Assembly: GCA_036873755.1 (NCBI GenBank)
Contig: JAVTVY010045494.1
Location: 62,001 to 126,000, forward strand
DNA: 64,000 nt
Direction: 5' to 3'
Source: Hanleya hanleyi
Taxonomy: Eukaryota; Mollusca; Polyplacophora; Lepidopleurida; Hanleyidae
A program made the translations under genes and the position numbers. Position 1 is the stretch's first letter; each line of letters begins with the position of its first letter. The notes beneath the pieces are model-generated. The model was not told the origin of the DNA, did no database searches, and worked only from the letters and a program-made list of their open reading frames with translations. Positions 1 through 11,089 of this stretch are shown in pieces.

Positions 1-1929
1 TTTCAGATGCGCAGCTTTGTATTGTTATTTACTGCTGAAGGATATGCTTTCTATTATCTGGAAAAAGTGATTTTTTTTTACAAATATTGGTAACATGCAG
101 TGAAGACATTATTTTATCATTTCATCAGGTTGGTTTCATAATAAATGTCTGTCCCAGCGGTCACAAGTTATTTTTTTTTAATATATATATATGTGTACGA
201 TTACACTAATGCACTAGAGATCTTGTTGAGAGGAATGTGTGAGACTACAAGTATCGCTCTTCGCCATGGGATGGAACATCAAAGAGTTAGTGGAATTATT
301 CCAACAGCCTATTTTACATTTAAATCGCCCCATTTCAGTGCCTAAGGCTCTAGTTTTGCTATTTACCGAACATGTTTCAGGGCCAGCCCCTTGACTTACT
401 GTACATTAGGGGTTAAGAGTTTCAAAGTTGTTTCAAATATGTTCCCAGTAACAGATCCATATTGCCTTCTGATGAAATGTTTTATAATACTTTTTTTATT
501 GTCTTTTAAGGTGGCTATGTATGGTAAAACAGGTCCCTGTTGGTACTGCAGTCTTTACGAATAGTGATGATGGAAAAAATCACAAGGTTGTATTTTCTGG
601 AGAAACAGCATGGCAACAAACTTCTCCCAACCCAGACCAATGTAGACGCACCTCTCCCAGGCGTTGTGTCATAGGAACTAGCTGAGCGACATAGTGTAAG
701 TTGAAGTAAATTATTCATATCTGTTAGGAGAACATGGTACACATCAGTTCCACATTGCCAAGGTTGGCGGCTGTCACCCCCTCCCCCCCCATGAAGGGGA
801 ATACAGGAATCACTTTTGTATTGCGTAACTGTACTGTGGATGATATCTCAGCTGCTATTTGATCGAAACATACATGAAGATGCTTAGTACCTTACTGATG
901 TGCGTTGTCACATTCTTTTGCCTGTCATGACGATTCAGAGTTATGGCCCTTCAATATATGCTTATCCAGTCCATATCCTGGTTACTAATGACAGGACAAG
1001 TTTGAAACTTACATTGAAGAGTACCAGTATGCTGTGAATGTACACTGCCAGGTTCTATTTACTTCTCCTTTCAATCATCTCCCACCGAGTTATGAGTCTT
1101 TAGCGACAACATGTAAACTGCTGCATTGTTGTCTGGACTGTATCTTCCTTATTAGTTGGTCAAGGAGTCTTGACTTACACGAAGATGCTCAGATATCATT
1201 CAACTGTTCCACAGAAAGTTGGAAAACATCATTGATACACCAGGAAACTTTAATTTATGCAAAATCATGAGTGATACATATCGCTGATACCATACCATTC
1301 AACTGTTCGATACAAATGTTGGGATACATCATTGATGAATCAAGACACTTTCAAATCAGGCAGAAACCTTGGTGGCCATCTTTAATCATGTAAATCATTA
1401 ATGATACCTACTATTCAACTGTTCAATATGAAAGTTCTCGTTACCAGTATGCCGTGAGAATGATAATTCCTAGGCAAGCTTAACTTGCATCACACATGCA
1501 TAGGGCCAGGGCCATAGAAAGCCTCATGCAAGATCATTAATGATCCATATCTCGAATACCATCAAACTGCTCACTATGAATCAGGTTTCTGTGGCCTGAT
1601 AACTTGGAGTTATCGAAGAATCGAGAGGTTTTCAGATGCACAGCTTCGTATATAAATTTGAAAAAAATATTACTTGTTCCTTGATAGATCTGTATATCTC
1701 GAACCCTATGCTGTTAGTTATATGAACATAAATGGTCTGACCAGTGATGAGAGTGATCTGAATTTATTGTGTTTTGTTTTAGCCAGTTTTGTAGGGGTCA
1801 ATGTTTGACTGCCATAATCATGGAATTCTAATTTCTGTTTGCTCAACCATATTTGTTTCCTGTATTAATTTATTATGATAGCTCGGGCATTCAGAATATA
1901 CTAATCATTTTTCATTGTTTGACTTCCAG
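1..1929 (+). other. Region upstream of terminal exon; probable intron or intergenic DNA
   Basis: No coding exon is convincing here. The best candidate starts at 511, after a strong acceptor-like tract (T-rich run ending in AAG at 508-510). Read with codons from 512, it is open to a TGA at about 680 and contains a peptide beginning WLCMVKQVPVGTAVF. A donor-like CAAG/GTTGTA lies near 595-600, which would make a short internal exon. I do not recognise the peptide. A T-run plus TA microsatellite lies at 171-192. If the exon at 1930 is real, its upstream exons are here or outside the window. Confidence 0.3.
1180..1590. repeat. Degenerate ~105-bp tandem repeat
   Basis: The phrase ATCATTCAACTGTTC..A followed by AAGTTGG/ATGTTGG and ACATCATTGATG recurs near 1196, 1297 and 1411, at spacings of about 101 and 114 bases, with a weaker trace near 1540-1570. 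The copies are diverged and carry no consistent reading frame. It is probably an old minisatellite inside an intron. Confidence 0.5.
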
Positions 1930-2216
1930 GTTATGTTTGCAACCAGTTCAAGGGCACACCGTGGTCCAAAATAAGGAGAGGCATCACTCAGAAATGCCAT
2001 GATGCAGCAAGGTCAGGTAGAATCCACCAGAAAACACCACTGAAGAAGCATGATCTCCACATGTCAGAAGAGCTGGTGGACTCTTCTTCAGCTTCGCCCT
2101 CATCTGCCGTCGATTCGTCATCCTTTGACGATGACAACGACAGTCCCCCAAGGAATGCTAAAGGCCATCCCACAACAGGTGGAAAAAGACCAAGACAGAT
2201 TTTTTTAAACCTTTGA
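1930..2216 (+). CDS. Terminal coding exon of an unidentified multi-exon gene
   Basis: A pyrimidine-rich tract ends in the acceptor TTCCAG at 1924-1929. The frame whose codons fall at 1932, 1935 and so on is then open for about 94 codons to TGA at 2214-2216. The peptide begins YVCNQFKGTPWSKIRRG, continues through a basic stretch (KKHDLH), and ends in a Ser/Asp-rich acidic tail followed by a basic GGKRPRQ. There is no initiator ATG, so this is a 3' exon; the first codon would be split across the intron. The motif WSKIRRGITQKCHDAARS faintly resembles the last helix of BEN domains (W..IRR.IN.KC.D.RR), a known DNA-binding fold, but that is a guess from pattern only. The acidic/basic tail suits a nuclear protein. 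The poly(A) signal 104 bases downstream supports a real 3' end. Exon reality is fairly likely; gene identity is unknown. Confidence 0.55.
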
Positions 2217-2319
2217 GGGATGAAAAACCATTCTACTTGACACAGACTTTCAATGTGCTTCCCATTTTGTGCTCGGGTGTTTTAAGACATGGTACAATGT
2301 ATATTTTATGCTGTTAAAG

Positions 2320-2325
2320 AATAAA
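2320..2325 (+). terminator. Poly(A) signal AATAAA for the exon ending at 2216
   Basis: A canonical AATAAA hexamer lies 104 bases after the stop codon of the terminal exon, with GT-containing sequence just downstream. This spacing is usual for a short animal 3' UTR. Confidence 0.5.
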
Positions 2326-2589
2326 AGGTGAAATACGCGTGGATTTTGCTTCTGCTGGTGGCTATTTTAAGGGATGGATGATATTGCAGGAGGAATCCGG
2401 ACATACTAGACAGTCTGTACAAATGACATGCCCTTTCCGATAGAAGATGCCCGAGGAATTCCGTACAGATGGTGTTTTGTGCACTTTGCCCCATAATTTC
2501 TCCATTTGTGGGGATACTGCAGAGTGCTCTGCCCAATTCATTCCCCACTCCCAAATAACTACCCCGAAAATAACCCATTGTTGGTACAT

Positions 2590-3215
2590 TCGGGGGCGGA
2601 CAACCCCACGCCATCCCCACACGTGGGGATATTGTAGGGTTACTGTGGGGATGTTGCCGTACCTCTTTGTGGGGTTTTCTGCCCCATATTGGAATTACTG
2701 CCCCGCAGATTCCCAACGTGGGGATATTGTGAGGTTTTCTGTCCCATGCTGGAATTACTGCTCCGCAGATTCCCCACGTGGGGATATTGTGTGGTTTTCT
2801 CTCCCATGCTGGAATTACTGCCCCGCAGATTCCCCTCGTGGGGATATTGTGGGGTTTTCTGCCCCGCAGATTCCCCTCGTGGGGATATTGTGGGGTTTTC
2901 TGCCCCGCAGATTCCCCACTTGGGGATATTGTGGGGTTTTCTCTCCCATGCTGGAATTACTGCCCCGCAGATTCCGCACGTGGGGATGTTGTGGGGTTTT
3001 CTGTCCCATGCTGGAAGTACTGCCCCGCAGATTCCCCACGTGGGGATATTGTGGGCTTTTCTGCCCCGCAGCTTCCCCACGTGGGGATATTGTGGGCTTT
3101 TCTGTACCATGCTGGACTTACTGCAGGAATGTTGTGGGTCGATCCCATACCAGCTTTAAATATAGTTCCCCGCATCATCCCCACATGTAGGGAAGACGTG
3201 GGGCTGATGTTGGGA
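2590..3215. repeat. 60/41-bp minisatellite built on the palindrome CCCCACGTGGGG
   Basis: GGGGATATTGT recurs at 2625, 2720, 2780, 2840, 2881, 2922, 2982, 3042 and 3083 (as GGGGATGTTGT at 2982). After the first step the spacings are 60, 60, 41, 41, 60, 60 and 41. The 41-bp unit is the 60-bp unit lacking a 19-bp block (CCCATGCTGGAATTACTGC). Each unit carries GGGGTTTTCTG, CCCCGCAGATTCC and the palindrome around CACGTG. Long open frames cross the array on both strands, but they arise from repeat periodicity and stop-poor GC-rich sequence. Degenerate CCCCACAT-type repeats continue to about 3385. Confidence 0.9.
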
Positions 3216-3390
3216 TAGTGCGGGGATTTAATTCAGCTAAGCAGCCTTAAGAAACTCCTTTTCCGCGACTAAGTCCAATGTGGGGATTTTACCAAATCCC
3301 TACACATTCCCCACATTGGCTGTCCTACACATTCCCCACATGATCCCTACACAGCTTGCCCGACATAAACCCCACAAATTCCCCAGCTTA
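3216..3390. repeat. Degenerate CCCCACATT/TACACATTCC repeat tail
   Basis: This stretch repeats short phrases such as TACACATTCCCCACA, CCCTACACA and CCCCACAAATTCCCC. It flanks the 60/41-bp array and shares its CCCCAC.TGGGG theme, so it is probably the eroded edge of the same array. Confidence 0.5.
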
Positions 3391-3394
3391 TTGG

Positions 3395-3570
3395 TTTGTA
3401 AGGGCTACAAATGAACGGATACAAATCATCACAGGGATCTTCTTAATTCTGGTGATGTTTTTTTGTATGCAGTCAGAATATTTGCCTGTTGGGTCATATG
3501 ACCTGTCAGTACGTCGGCATCTTTTGGCCTCACTTTTATACTTTGCCATGATTGTCTTATATTCATCTTG
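3395..3570 (+). repeat. R1 family fragment, module c 3' part
   Basis: It shares ACAAATCATCACAGG, a TTCTGGTGATGTTTTT segment, GTCATATGAC, and the TCAGTACGTCGGCATCTTTT ending with copies near 11390-11520 and 55850-55990. The R1 core with GGGGCCGTGTGG is missing, so this is a 5'-truncated copy. Confidence 0.6.
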
Positions 3571-3606
3571 AAGGAATAGAAATCTGAGTTAAATGGGCTT
3601 GATAAT

Positions 3607-3930
3607 ATGGCGAGTTGTATTATGGTGATAGAATGTCTATGTACTGGCAATATACCAATCACAAGAAAATGCAAGAACACTCAAGATGACCGATCTGATG
3701 ACACAGACGCCAGCTTTGTAAATGAATGTTTTCTTCGATTTTTCGGAGGAATATATATATTTGTATTTTTCTTCGCAACAATTATCATTTTCACCACGTC
3801 AAGGCCTATTTTTGAGCCAACGGCGAAACCTTGTCCATCCTGCATTCGCGTTCTGCCCACTTTTATTGTTCCCACAGTTGCATGGCTTGTCGGATATTTG
3901 ATGATAGAAGAATACGTATATATTCAATAA
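3607..3930 (+). CDS. Candidate small membrane protein or terminal exon, 107 aa
   Basis: An ATG at 3607, with A at -3 and G at +4, opens a 107-codon frame ending in TAA at 3928-3930. AATAAA hexamers overlap the stop (3926-3931) and recur at 3943-3948. The peptide has a cysteine-bearing N terminus (MASCIMVIECLCTG), a polar middle, a hydrophobic segment near residues 46-63 (GGIYIFVFFFATIIIF), a loop with CPSCIRVLP, and a second hydrophobic segment (IVPTVAWLVGYLM) near the end. Two TM segments joined by a Cys-containing loop, with P-x-x-x-W-L, loosely recall CALHM/FAM26 channel exons, but there is no firm match. It sits between repeats and has no visible splice partners. It could be a chance ORF in AT-rich DNA. 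Confidence 0.3.
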   Translation: MASCIMVIECLCTGNIPITRKCKNTQDDRSDDTDASFVNECFLRFFGGIYIFVFFFATIIIFTTSRPIFEPTAKPCPSCIRVLPTFIVPTVAWLVGYLMIEEYVYIQ

Positions 3931-5555
3931 ATTATGACAACTAATAAATATAATTAATATTTCTTCAAATCAATTTCATTTAAAATATATTTTCTTCATA
4001 TTTATTCATATGAAAATGTACGTATTCATCTACCGCCAAGCATCTCACAAGCCAGGCAACTGTGGTGTTTTCTGATCTTTTGTCACGGTCGACATGGCCA
4101 CGGCAGATAAGTGGTCTGATTGGTCATATACACAGGATGTTACTATTGCTGTTTGGCTGAAAAATTGGCTGTTTGCCATAAACACGCCATATTAAGTAGT
4201 GAATAATAATTTGATGTAGGCCTATCCAGAGAAAAGCAAACATTTTGAAGAAAAGACGCAAACATCAACTTTCTGATACTCTATATGAGGCGACCATTTT
4301 GAATTCACCCATGATACTCTGCATAGGAGATGCAAATAGGCTGAAAATCAGTCCAATATGATAAGCTACAATGTCACGGAGTGTCCGCTCTCAATTTTGT
4401 GTCGTTCCGAAGATGTGTTAGAAAGAATTAGTGAAGGGGCCATAATGAACCCTTGTAGGGATAAAATCTTCTGCATAGATCCTAGGGTACTCACAAACTG
4501 ATGATTTATTATCAGAAAACCCCCAGAAATAATACAATAAATAGATGTAGTATACACCCGGTATACGCATATACTATTCAATGGTAGAGAATAGGCGTCT
4601 ACCTATACACTGTCTTCTATTTCTTCATTGTCTAGAATATTACATATTTCTGTGCGATATGGGTGCACACGCATATTTCGAGGGTGTGAGAACATTTTAA
4701 GTTTAATAACAAAAGAGTTCGTTGCGTTAGTAATAATCCATTTATTACATTTCAAGAAAATACCCTAATGGTTGTGACGCAAAATCCATTTACCGAGTCA
4801 GAAAGTTCTATTTGCAACCCATGTTTACTCTCGTCGGTATAAAAACTGTTTGGAGATAAACATGTTGAGTAAAAGGTTCGAGATAAATGGAAGGATATCT
4901 CCGTTAAAGCTGAAAGCATGTGGATGGAAACAGATTCACTTCGTTATTTGTTTGCCATTTCAGTGACATATATGATAAAAAATCAATATTCCCTTCAAAT
5001 AATAATCAGCTATAGATGGGATTGGATTGATGAAATGTATGTTTTTATGGGACGGTTGACAGCCATTTGGGAAATGAACACGAACGTAGTACGGAAGTAG
5101 CTGAGGATTATATGTCCATATTGCGAAGAGATTTTTCGCTACACGTGTAACAAAATATTTATACTTGATGTGCTGCCATAACAAGATGTATGAGAGTTGT
5201 ATGCGAAAAAAAGAGAGGTGACCCATTTTCGTTTTATGTTTCTAACACAAGAGTTTCACAAAGTTCAATAGCGAAACCCAGGGTGAGAATATCTAGAATC
5301 AAATGTACATGTAGGAGATGTTTTCGACGTCATTTCCCAGGTAACGGGCATCCGTCCTATCTGGCCAGGGGTAGATCACACTAGGGAACTTTCTCCTGCT
5401 CGGGAACGGAGAAAACCAGAGAGCTAAATCCTTGTAACTTTGTAACTTTAATTTGATCACAATCGCATAATCAGCCGCGCAGGCGATCATTCGAAATGGC
5501 AACATTGACAGAGTACCAGAACAAGTGATGTTTTTGTCTTCCCTTCAAAATGTTT
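3931..5555. other. No gene seen; contains a decayed TTAA-MITE fragment
   Basis: From about 4255 to 4440 the text resembles the 3' half of the MITE at 22859-23421: CCATTTTGAATT.ACCCATGAT, ATGCAAATAGGCTGAAAA, and CACGGAGTGTCCGCTCTCAATTTTGTGTCGTTCC. The rest shows no open frame with protein-like content, no RNA gene and no obvious tandem repeat. Confidence 0.5.
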
Positions 5556-5559
5556 GCTT

Positions 5560-6558
5560 TTTTGTGAATAAAAAATGAGCAAAAACTATTTGATAGTACA
5601 TCAGATAATTAATCTCTAATTGATCATGCTTGGCGAAAAGGATTGCATCTATAAAAATTAGACCGAAAATTAAACCGAAAAATGTCTTTTGGGGAAATGA
5701 TGTTACTGTGATCTGTCATCAGTGCTTCCATCTTCGATTTTTTTTCTCCGTTTTCTGTCAGTCAGGGATAACAAAATATTTAGGGGAGCGATGATTCATC
5801 CATCCCGACACCCCTCTTTCTACAGGTGGCACATCCCAGATTGTCCAGGCCAGCTTGGTTAACATGAACAGGAGAAAGCTGATCTTCTCATGATCGCGTA
5901 ATAAGGGACGAATGTTACACACGCGTTTTCCCCACAATATGACACCGATATATAGTGGAACATTCGTGTACCTCTGAATGTTACATTGATGTAACAATTT
6001 ATATTGGACCATGTTGGTATCAATGTCGGTCCATCATGGTTACATCATGGGGAAAACGCGTGTGTAGTTGTTGAATTTTCGTTGAGTATCGTTTCAAGTG
6101 GTAAACTTTTGAAAGCAAAAGGCATCGTCCACGGTAAACGCCTAAATACAACTTCGATCGCACCTCAAACGGTTAAAGATTCTAGTCACGTGATGTTGTT
6201 ATTGCCTCAATCTATCAGCAGCTCACGCATTGCAAGCAAATTCGTCGGCAAACCAACTAACAATACAGCCCATCTTTCCGCTCTTGTGTGCATTTCCTGC
6301 CTGCTAAGTATTTCTTCGACTCGGTTCCCAAGTAAGCCTTTTACTTGCAGTTGCGGTGGGGTAAAATTACGGTGTGTTCTCACAAAATGACAATACAACC
6401 CGTCCCGTCCAAGAGCTACTGTTTTTGGTCGGTACGCAGCAATTGTCATTCTCCCATTTTCATGAAAAAAATGCAAGCAGATGATATGCATCTGATATTC
6501 TGGGGCCATGAGAGTGGGCAACAGTTCATCTATAAAAAAACAACAATAAAAAACAGTG
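5560..6558. repeat. ~990-bp tandem unit, copy 1 of 3
   Basis: The unit starts near GCAAAAACTATTTGATAG at 5578. Inside it ACACACGCGTTTTCCCCA (about 5918-5935) faces its inverse TGGGGAAAACGCGTGTGT (about 6048-6065), which could form a hairpin with a loop of over 100 bases. Open frames of 128 codons (plus strand) and 152 codons (minus strand) exist here. Neither is conserved across the three units, so I treat the unit as non-coding. Confidence 0.9.
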
Positions 6559-7548
6559 AATAAAAAATAAGCAAAAACTATTTGATAGCACATCAGATAA
6601 TTAATCTCTAATTGATCATGCTTGGCGAAAAAGATTGCACCTATAAAAATTAGACCGAAAATCAAACCGAAAAATGTCTTCTGGGGAAATGACGTTACTG
6701 TGATCTGTCATCACTGCTTCCATCTTCGATTTTTTTTTCTCCGTTTTCTGTCAGTCAGGGATAACAAAATATTTAGGGGAGCGATGATTCATCCATCTCG
6801 ACACCCCTCTTTCTACAGGTGGCACATCCCAGATTGTCCAGGCCAGCTTGTTTAACAAGAACAGGAGCAGCTGATCTTCTCTTGATCGCGTAATAAGGGA
6901 CGAAAGTTACACACGCGTTTTCCCCACAACATGACACCGATATATAGTGGAACATTCGTGTACCTCTGAATGTTACCTTGATGTAACAATTTATATTGGA
7001 CCATGTTGGTATCAATGGCGGTCCATCATGGTTACATCATGGGGAAAACGCGTGTGTAGTTGTTGAATTTTCGTTGAGTATCGTTTCAAGTGGTAAAATT
7101 TTGAAAGCAAAAGGCATCGTCCACGGTAAACGCCTAAATACAACTTCGATCGCACCTCAAACGGTTCAAGATTCTAGTCACGATGTTGTTATTGCCTCAA
7201 TCTATCAGCAGCTCACGTATTGCAAGCAAATTCATCGGCAAATCAACCAACAATATAGCCTATCTTTCCGCTCTTGTGTTCATTTCCTCCCTACCAAGTA
7301 TTCTTCGACTCGGTTCCCAAGTAAGCCTTTTACTTGCAGTTGCGGTGGGGAAAAATTACTGTGTGTTCTCACAAAATGACAATACAACCCGTCCCGTCCA
7401 AGAGCTACTGTTTTTGGTCGGCAAGCAGCAATTGTCATTCTCCCATTTTCATGAAAAAAATGCAAGCAGATGATATGCATCTGACATTCTGGGACCATGA
7501 GAATGGGCAACAGTTCATCTTTAAAAAAAACAATAATAAAAAACAGTG
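6559..7548. repeat. ~990-bp tandem unit, copy 2 of 3
   Basis: The phrase GCAAAAACTATTTGATAG recurs at 6571, 991 bases after copy 1. Single-base indels shift both candidate reading frames relative to copy 1, for example around 7180-7300. The ACACACGCGTTTTCCCCA inverted pair is kept near 6910 and 7040. Confidence 0.9.
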
Positions 7549-8530
7549 AATAAAAAATGAGCAAAAACTATTTGATAGCACATCAGATAATTAATCTCTA
7601 ATTGATCATGCTTGGCGAAAAGGATTGCATCTATAAAAATTAGACCGAAAATCAAACCGAAAAATGTCTTTTGGGGAAATGACGTTACTGTGATCTGTCA
7701 TCACTGCTTCCATCTTCAATTTTTTTTCTCCGTTTTCTGTCAGTCAGGGATAACAAAATATTTAGGGGAGCGATTCATCCATCCCGACACCCCTCTTTCT
7801 ACAGGTGGCACATCCCAGATTGTCCAGGCCAGCTTGGTTAACAAGAGCAGAAAACAGCTGATCTTCCCTTGATCGCGTAATAAGGGACGAAAGTTACACA
7901 CGCGTTTTCCCCACAATATGACACCGATATATAGTGGAACATTCGTGTACCTCTGAATGTTACATTGATGTAACAATTTATATTGGACCATGTTGGTATC
8001 AATGGCGGTCCATCATGGTTACATCATGGGGAAAACGCGTGTGTAGTTGTTGAATTTTTGTTGAGTATCGTTTCAAGTGGTAAAATTTTGAAAGCAAAAC
8101 GCATCGTCCACGGTAAACGGCTAAATACAACTTCGATCGCACCTCAAACGGTTTTACATTCTAGTCACGTGATGTTGTTATTGCCTCAATCTATCAGCAG
8201 CTCACGTATTGCAAGCAAATTCATCGGCAAACCAACTAACAATACAGCCTATCTTTCCGCTCTTGTGTGCATTTCCTGCCTACTAAGTATTTCTTCGACT
8301 CGGTTCCCAAGTAAGCCTTTTACTTGCAGTTGCGGTGGGGAAAAATTACGGTGTGTTCTCACAAAATGACAAGACGACCCGTCCCGTCCAAGAGCTACTG
8401 TTTTTGGTCGGCACGCAGCAATTGCCATTCTCCCATTTTTATGGAAAAAATGCAAGCAGATGATATGCATCTGACATTCTGGGGCCATGAGAATGGGCAA
8501 CAGTTCATCTATAAAAAAAAACAACAGCAG
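7549..8530. repeat. ~990-bp tandem unit, copy 3 of 3
   Basis: The third phrase GCAAAAACTATTTGATAG starts at 7561, exactly 990 bases after copy 2. The unit ends near 8520 in an A-run followed by CAACAGCAGCAACAACA. The copies look more than 90 percent identical by eye, which points to recent duplication or ongoing homogenisation. Confidence 0.9.
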
Positions 8531-9360
8531 CAACAACACATACGTATGATCGCAGTACAGGCGTAATACTTCAAGATAACATTCTCCATTATTAAGATTA
8601 ACAGACCAGACAATATCAAGCAGACCGTGTTATAGTTCTGAAGGTGCGATCTTGCCTCAAACTTGGGTCAGAGAGGATCACCATGGTCGTTTTGGTTTCA
8701 TACACGATAGCAGGTGGAGTAATATCTGAGCCGCCGGTTAGTATATGTCGGAGAGGACGGAGCGGCCGGAATACTACCGGAAGTGAGATGGGCAAAGGAT
8801 CTTATGCTAGAAAGACATTGTTAGCCGATATTATCTTAACTTCGAATTTATCATCTGTTAACTGAGAATGCTGGGAATTGTTTTACAGCACTATCAGATA
8901 TACTATCCATGTCAAAAGTAGAGCGCTTGGGTCTAAAACCATGACTGTTATTCCGTCACTGCATAATCAGATCATGGGCTTACGTGACTCCTCTCAGCGA
9001 CAGTGAATGGAGTGAGATTGCGAATCGAAGTATGCGGTGCGGAGTTCATGAATAGGCGATATAGTCAACACTTTTGTCTTACAGCTTAAGTACACCTACG
9101 TAGGTGGTGAATTTCGCCACAGAGCTCCAACGGTAAAATTCTCTCACTACGCCTTCTGTTTCAGTGTACCGCATTCCGCTTATATATGTCGATGTTTATG
9201 TAGCGTTATATTGCTGACTTGGTCTTCTTCCACAAAGTGGTCTTCTTAACGTAACGTTAAAATATACATGTCTTTGTTGTCCCAGCGGCTGGATAAACCC
9301 GGCTAATAGTTATTTCAATAAAAAACACAAATGCCCATTCCTATCGTATATAGGGCCCTC
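8531..9360. other. No feature seen
   Basis: Unique-looking AT-rich sequence. The one open frame of note (8644-8865, 73 codons) has no protein-like motif. Confidence 0.4.
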
Positions 9361-9364
9361 AGCG

Positions 9365-9560
9365 ATTTTGCAGGTTACCGTTAGCCTCGCACCGCAGAAC
9401 CGGCACGGGTTCGAGCCTCGATGGTGCATGTGTGAAAGTTTGTCAGTTATTTGCCGACGAGAGGGGGATCTCTCTGGCTTCTTCCACCATTACATTTAGC
9501 TGTCATCATAGGTGTGTCGTAGTGAGTCTCGTATAACGGCGATGACCGGTCACCTCTAGT
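9365..9560 (+). mobile_element. tRNA-derived SINE candidate
   Basis: A B-box-like GGGTTCGAGCCT lies at 9407-9418, preceded by an A-box-like TACCGTTAGCCTCG. The tRNA-like head is followed by a non-tRNA body (GGTGCATGTGTGAAAGTTTG, then CTGGCTTCTTCCACCAT). This head-body arrangement is typical of invertebrate SINEs with an internal pol III promoter. No target duplication was found and the 3' end is uncertain. Confidence 0.5.
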
Positions 9561-9799
9561 GACCTTGCGTTACGCTTCAAACAATTGTATATACACGTAG
9601 CGCTCACAACACTTTGTAACATTAACTATAGAAAGTGTTCTCAGTTTCATGACTACCAAGCATTTCGAAAATATTAATATTCTACATGAATTGTAGCTGT
9701 TCTGAACGCTCATACATAATCAGGCGTCATAAATAGATTCCAGTGTAAACTATTCCGATATTCCTTCAGTTGCATGGTCAGTGAGTTAATCCGAAAAAA

Positions 9800-10060
9800 G
9801 GAATCAACAAATATTGAAAAAATGCAAGAAAACTGAATTATCGGATATCCAGTCCATACAACTGACATAGAACATATAATATTGAAGCGGCAGTGCAACG
9901 CACTAGAAGAAAATAATAATCGATATTGAGCAAGTTACATATTGGAAGGACTTTACAAGCCACAGCAAATCTGTTTTCCCCCAGTTTGTCTGTCCTTGCT
10001 TTACAATCGTTTCCTTTCTCATCGTGGGCGATGCAATCTCAAGGAACGTCGTAATTCAGT
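9800..10060. repeat. Segmental repeat X, copy 1
   Basis: It aligns by eye with 11950-12230. Shared landmarks are AAACTGAATTNTCGGAT, a C-rich break, CATAGAACAT.TAATATT, and AATAATAATCGATNTTGAGC. Similarity looks like 65-75 percent, so the duplication is old. No gene was seen within it. Confidence 0.5.
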
Positions 10061-11085
10061 AATCACAAATTAACCATCCTTGGCTGTATATTTTCAGTCG
10101 GTTCGTCAACTAAAACTGGCATCAAGGTTTTGTTCGGTAGTCATTTTGTGCACATACGGTGAGAGGGAGGAGATCAGATGTGCAGACATTACATCGTTTT
10201 GGTTTTCGATGTTCTTATCTTATTCCGATTATGCAGATGGTCTTTCCTGTCAAGGTGTCCACAGGACAATCTTCAATAAAAGGGTGGCATAGATGCAGAA
10301 CGTCGCAGGAAACCATTCTCGATTCTCGTTTTTGCGAGAAAAGCACTCACAATATGATGGCTATTTCCAATTATTGTCCCATGATGTCCAGTTTATTAAA
10401 CTCGAGCGGTAATTTAATATCATTTGTCGCCAAAGGCTGAGAGTAAATGGGAATAACTACCCTCGTTTAATGAATTGGATATCATTAGACAACCGTTATT
10501 TGTCAGTTCGAGAGTGAACATAACAAGGAAACAGAAAAAAACAACAACAACAACGAGGCAATTGGAGTAACTCGAATAGAAATAACTATCCGTTTATCGA
10601 AGAATACACAAGCTAATATGGAATATCCATTATCGGAGATGAAAAACATATAATCTCGGTCAGTGTCATTGGCTTGAATGAAATGGAACGATTACAGTAA
10701 ATCTGTGTTTAAACAATGCAGAATGATAAATAGTACAGAATGTGTGAACAACTGCAATGCCTGGTTGTAGCTAACGAGTTGTGCCGTTTATTGGAGGGTT
10801 TCAATTTAATATGGCTGATTTCCAGGATGACCCGTATCATTTCCTCTATGTTTTAATTACGATGAACCTGATGAAGAAACTGAGGGTTTGTTTTCCATCT
10901 TTTACACCTTTTACAACATTCAATGTGGTTTCAAGCCATGCAGTGAATGATGAAAATACAAAACGACCTGCTGTACTCGATTTACTCGATGAACCTCTAC
11001 TAAACTGTTAATGACATTGGATCAGCGGAGGGTCGCTGTAGAGCAGCCACGAAACCACTCACCATTATTCTTTATCCAAAGGGAT
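10061..11085. other. No gene seen
   Basis: Several 70-90 codon frames occur (for example 10159-10440 and 10781-11011) without recognisable motifs, splice context or repeats. I see nothing supportable. Confidence 0.4.
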
Positions 11086-11089
11086 TCCC

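Noticed and set aside
2306..3218. Several long open frames (up to 247 codons) on both strands
   Set aside because: They lie in the 60/41-bp minisatellite. They are open in many frames at once because the repeat is GC-rich and stop-poor, and the peptides are simple repeats.
6004..8539. 128-codon plus-strand and 152-codon minus-strand frames in the tandem triplication
   Set aside because: Indels between the three copies shift both frames, and neither peptide is preserved over its full length, so no coding selection is visible.
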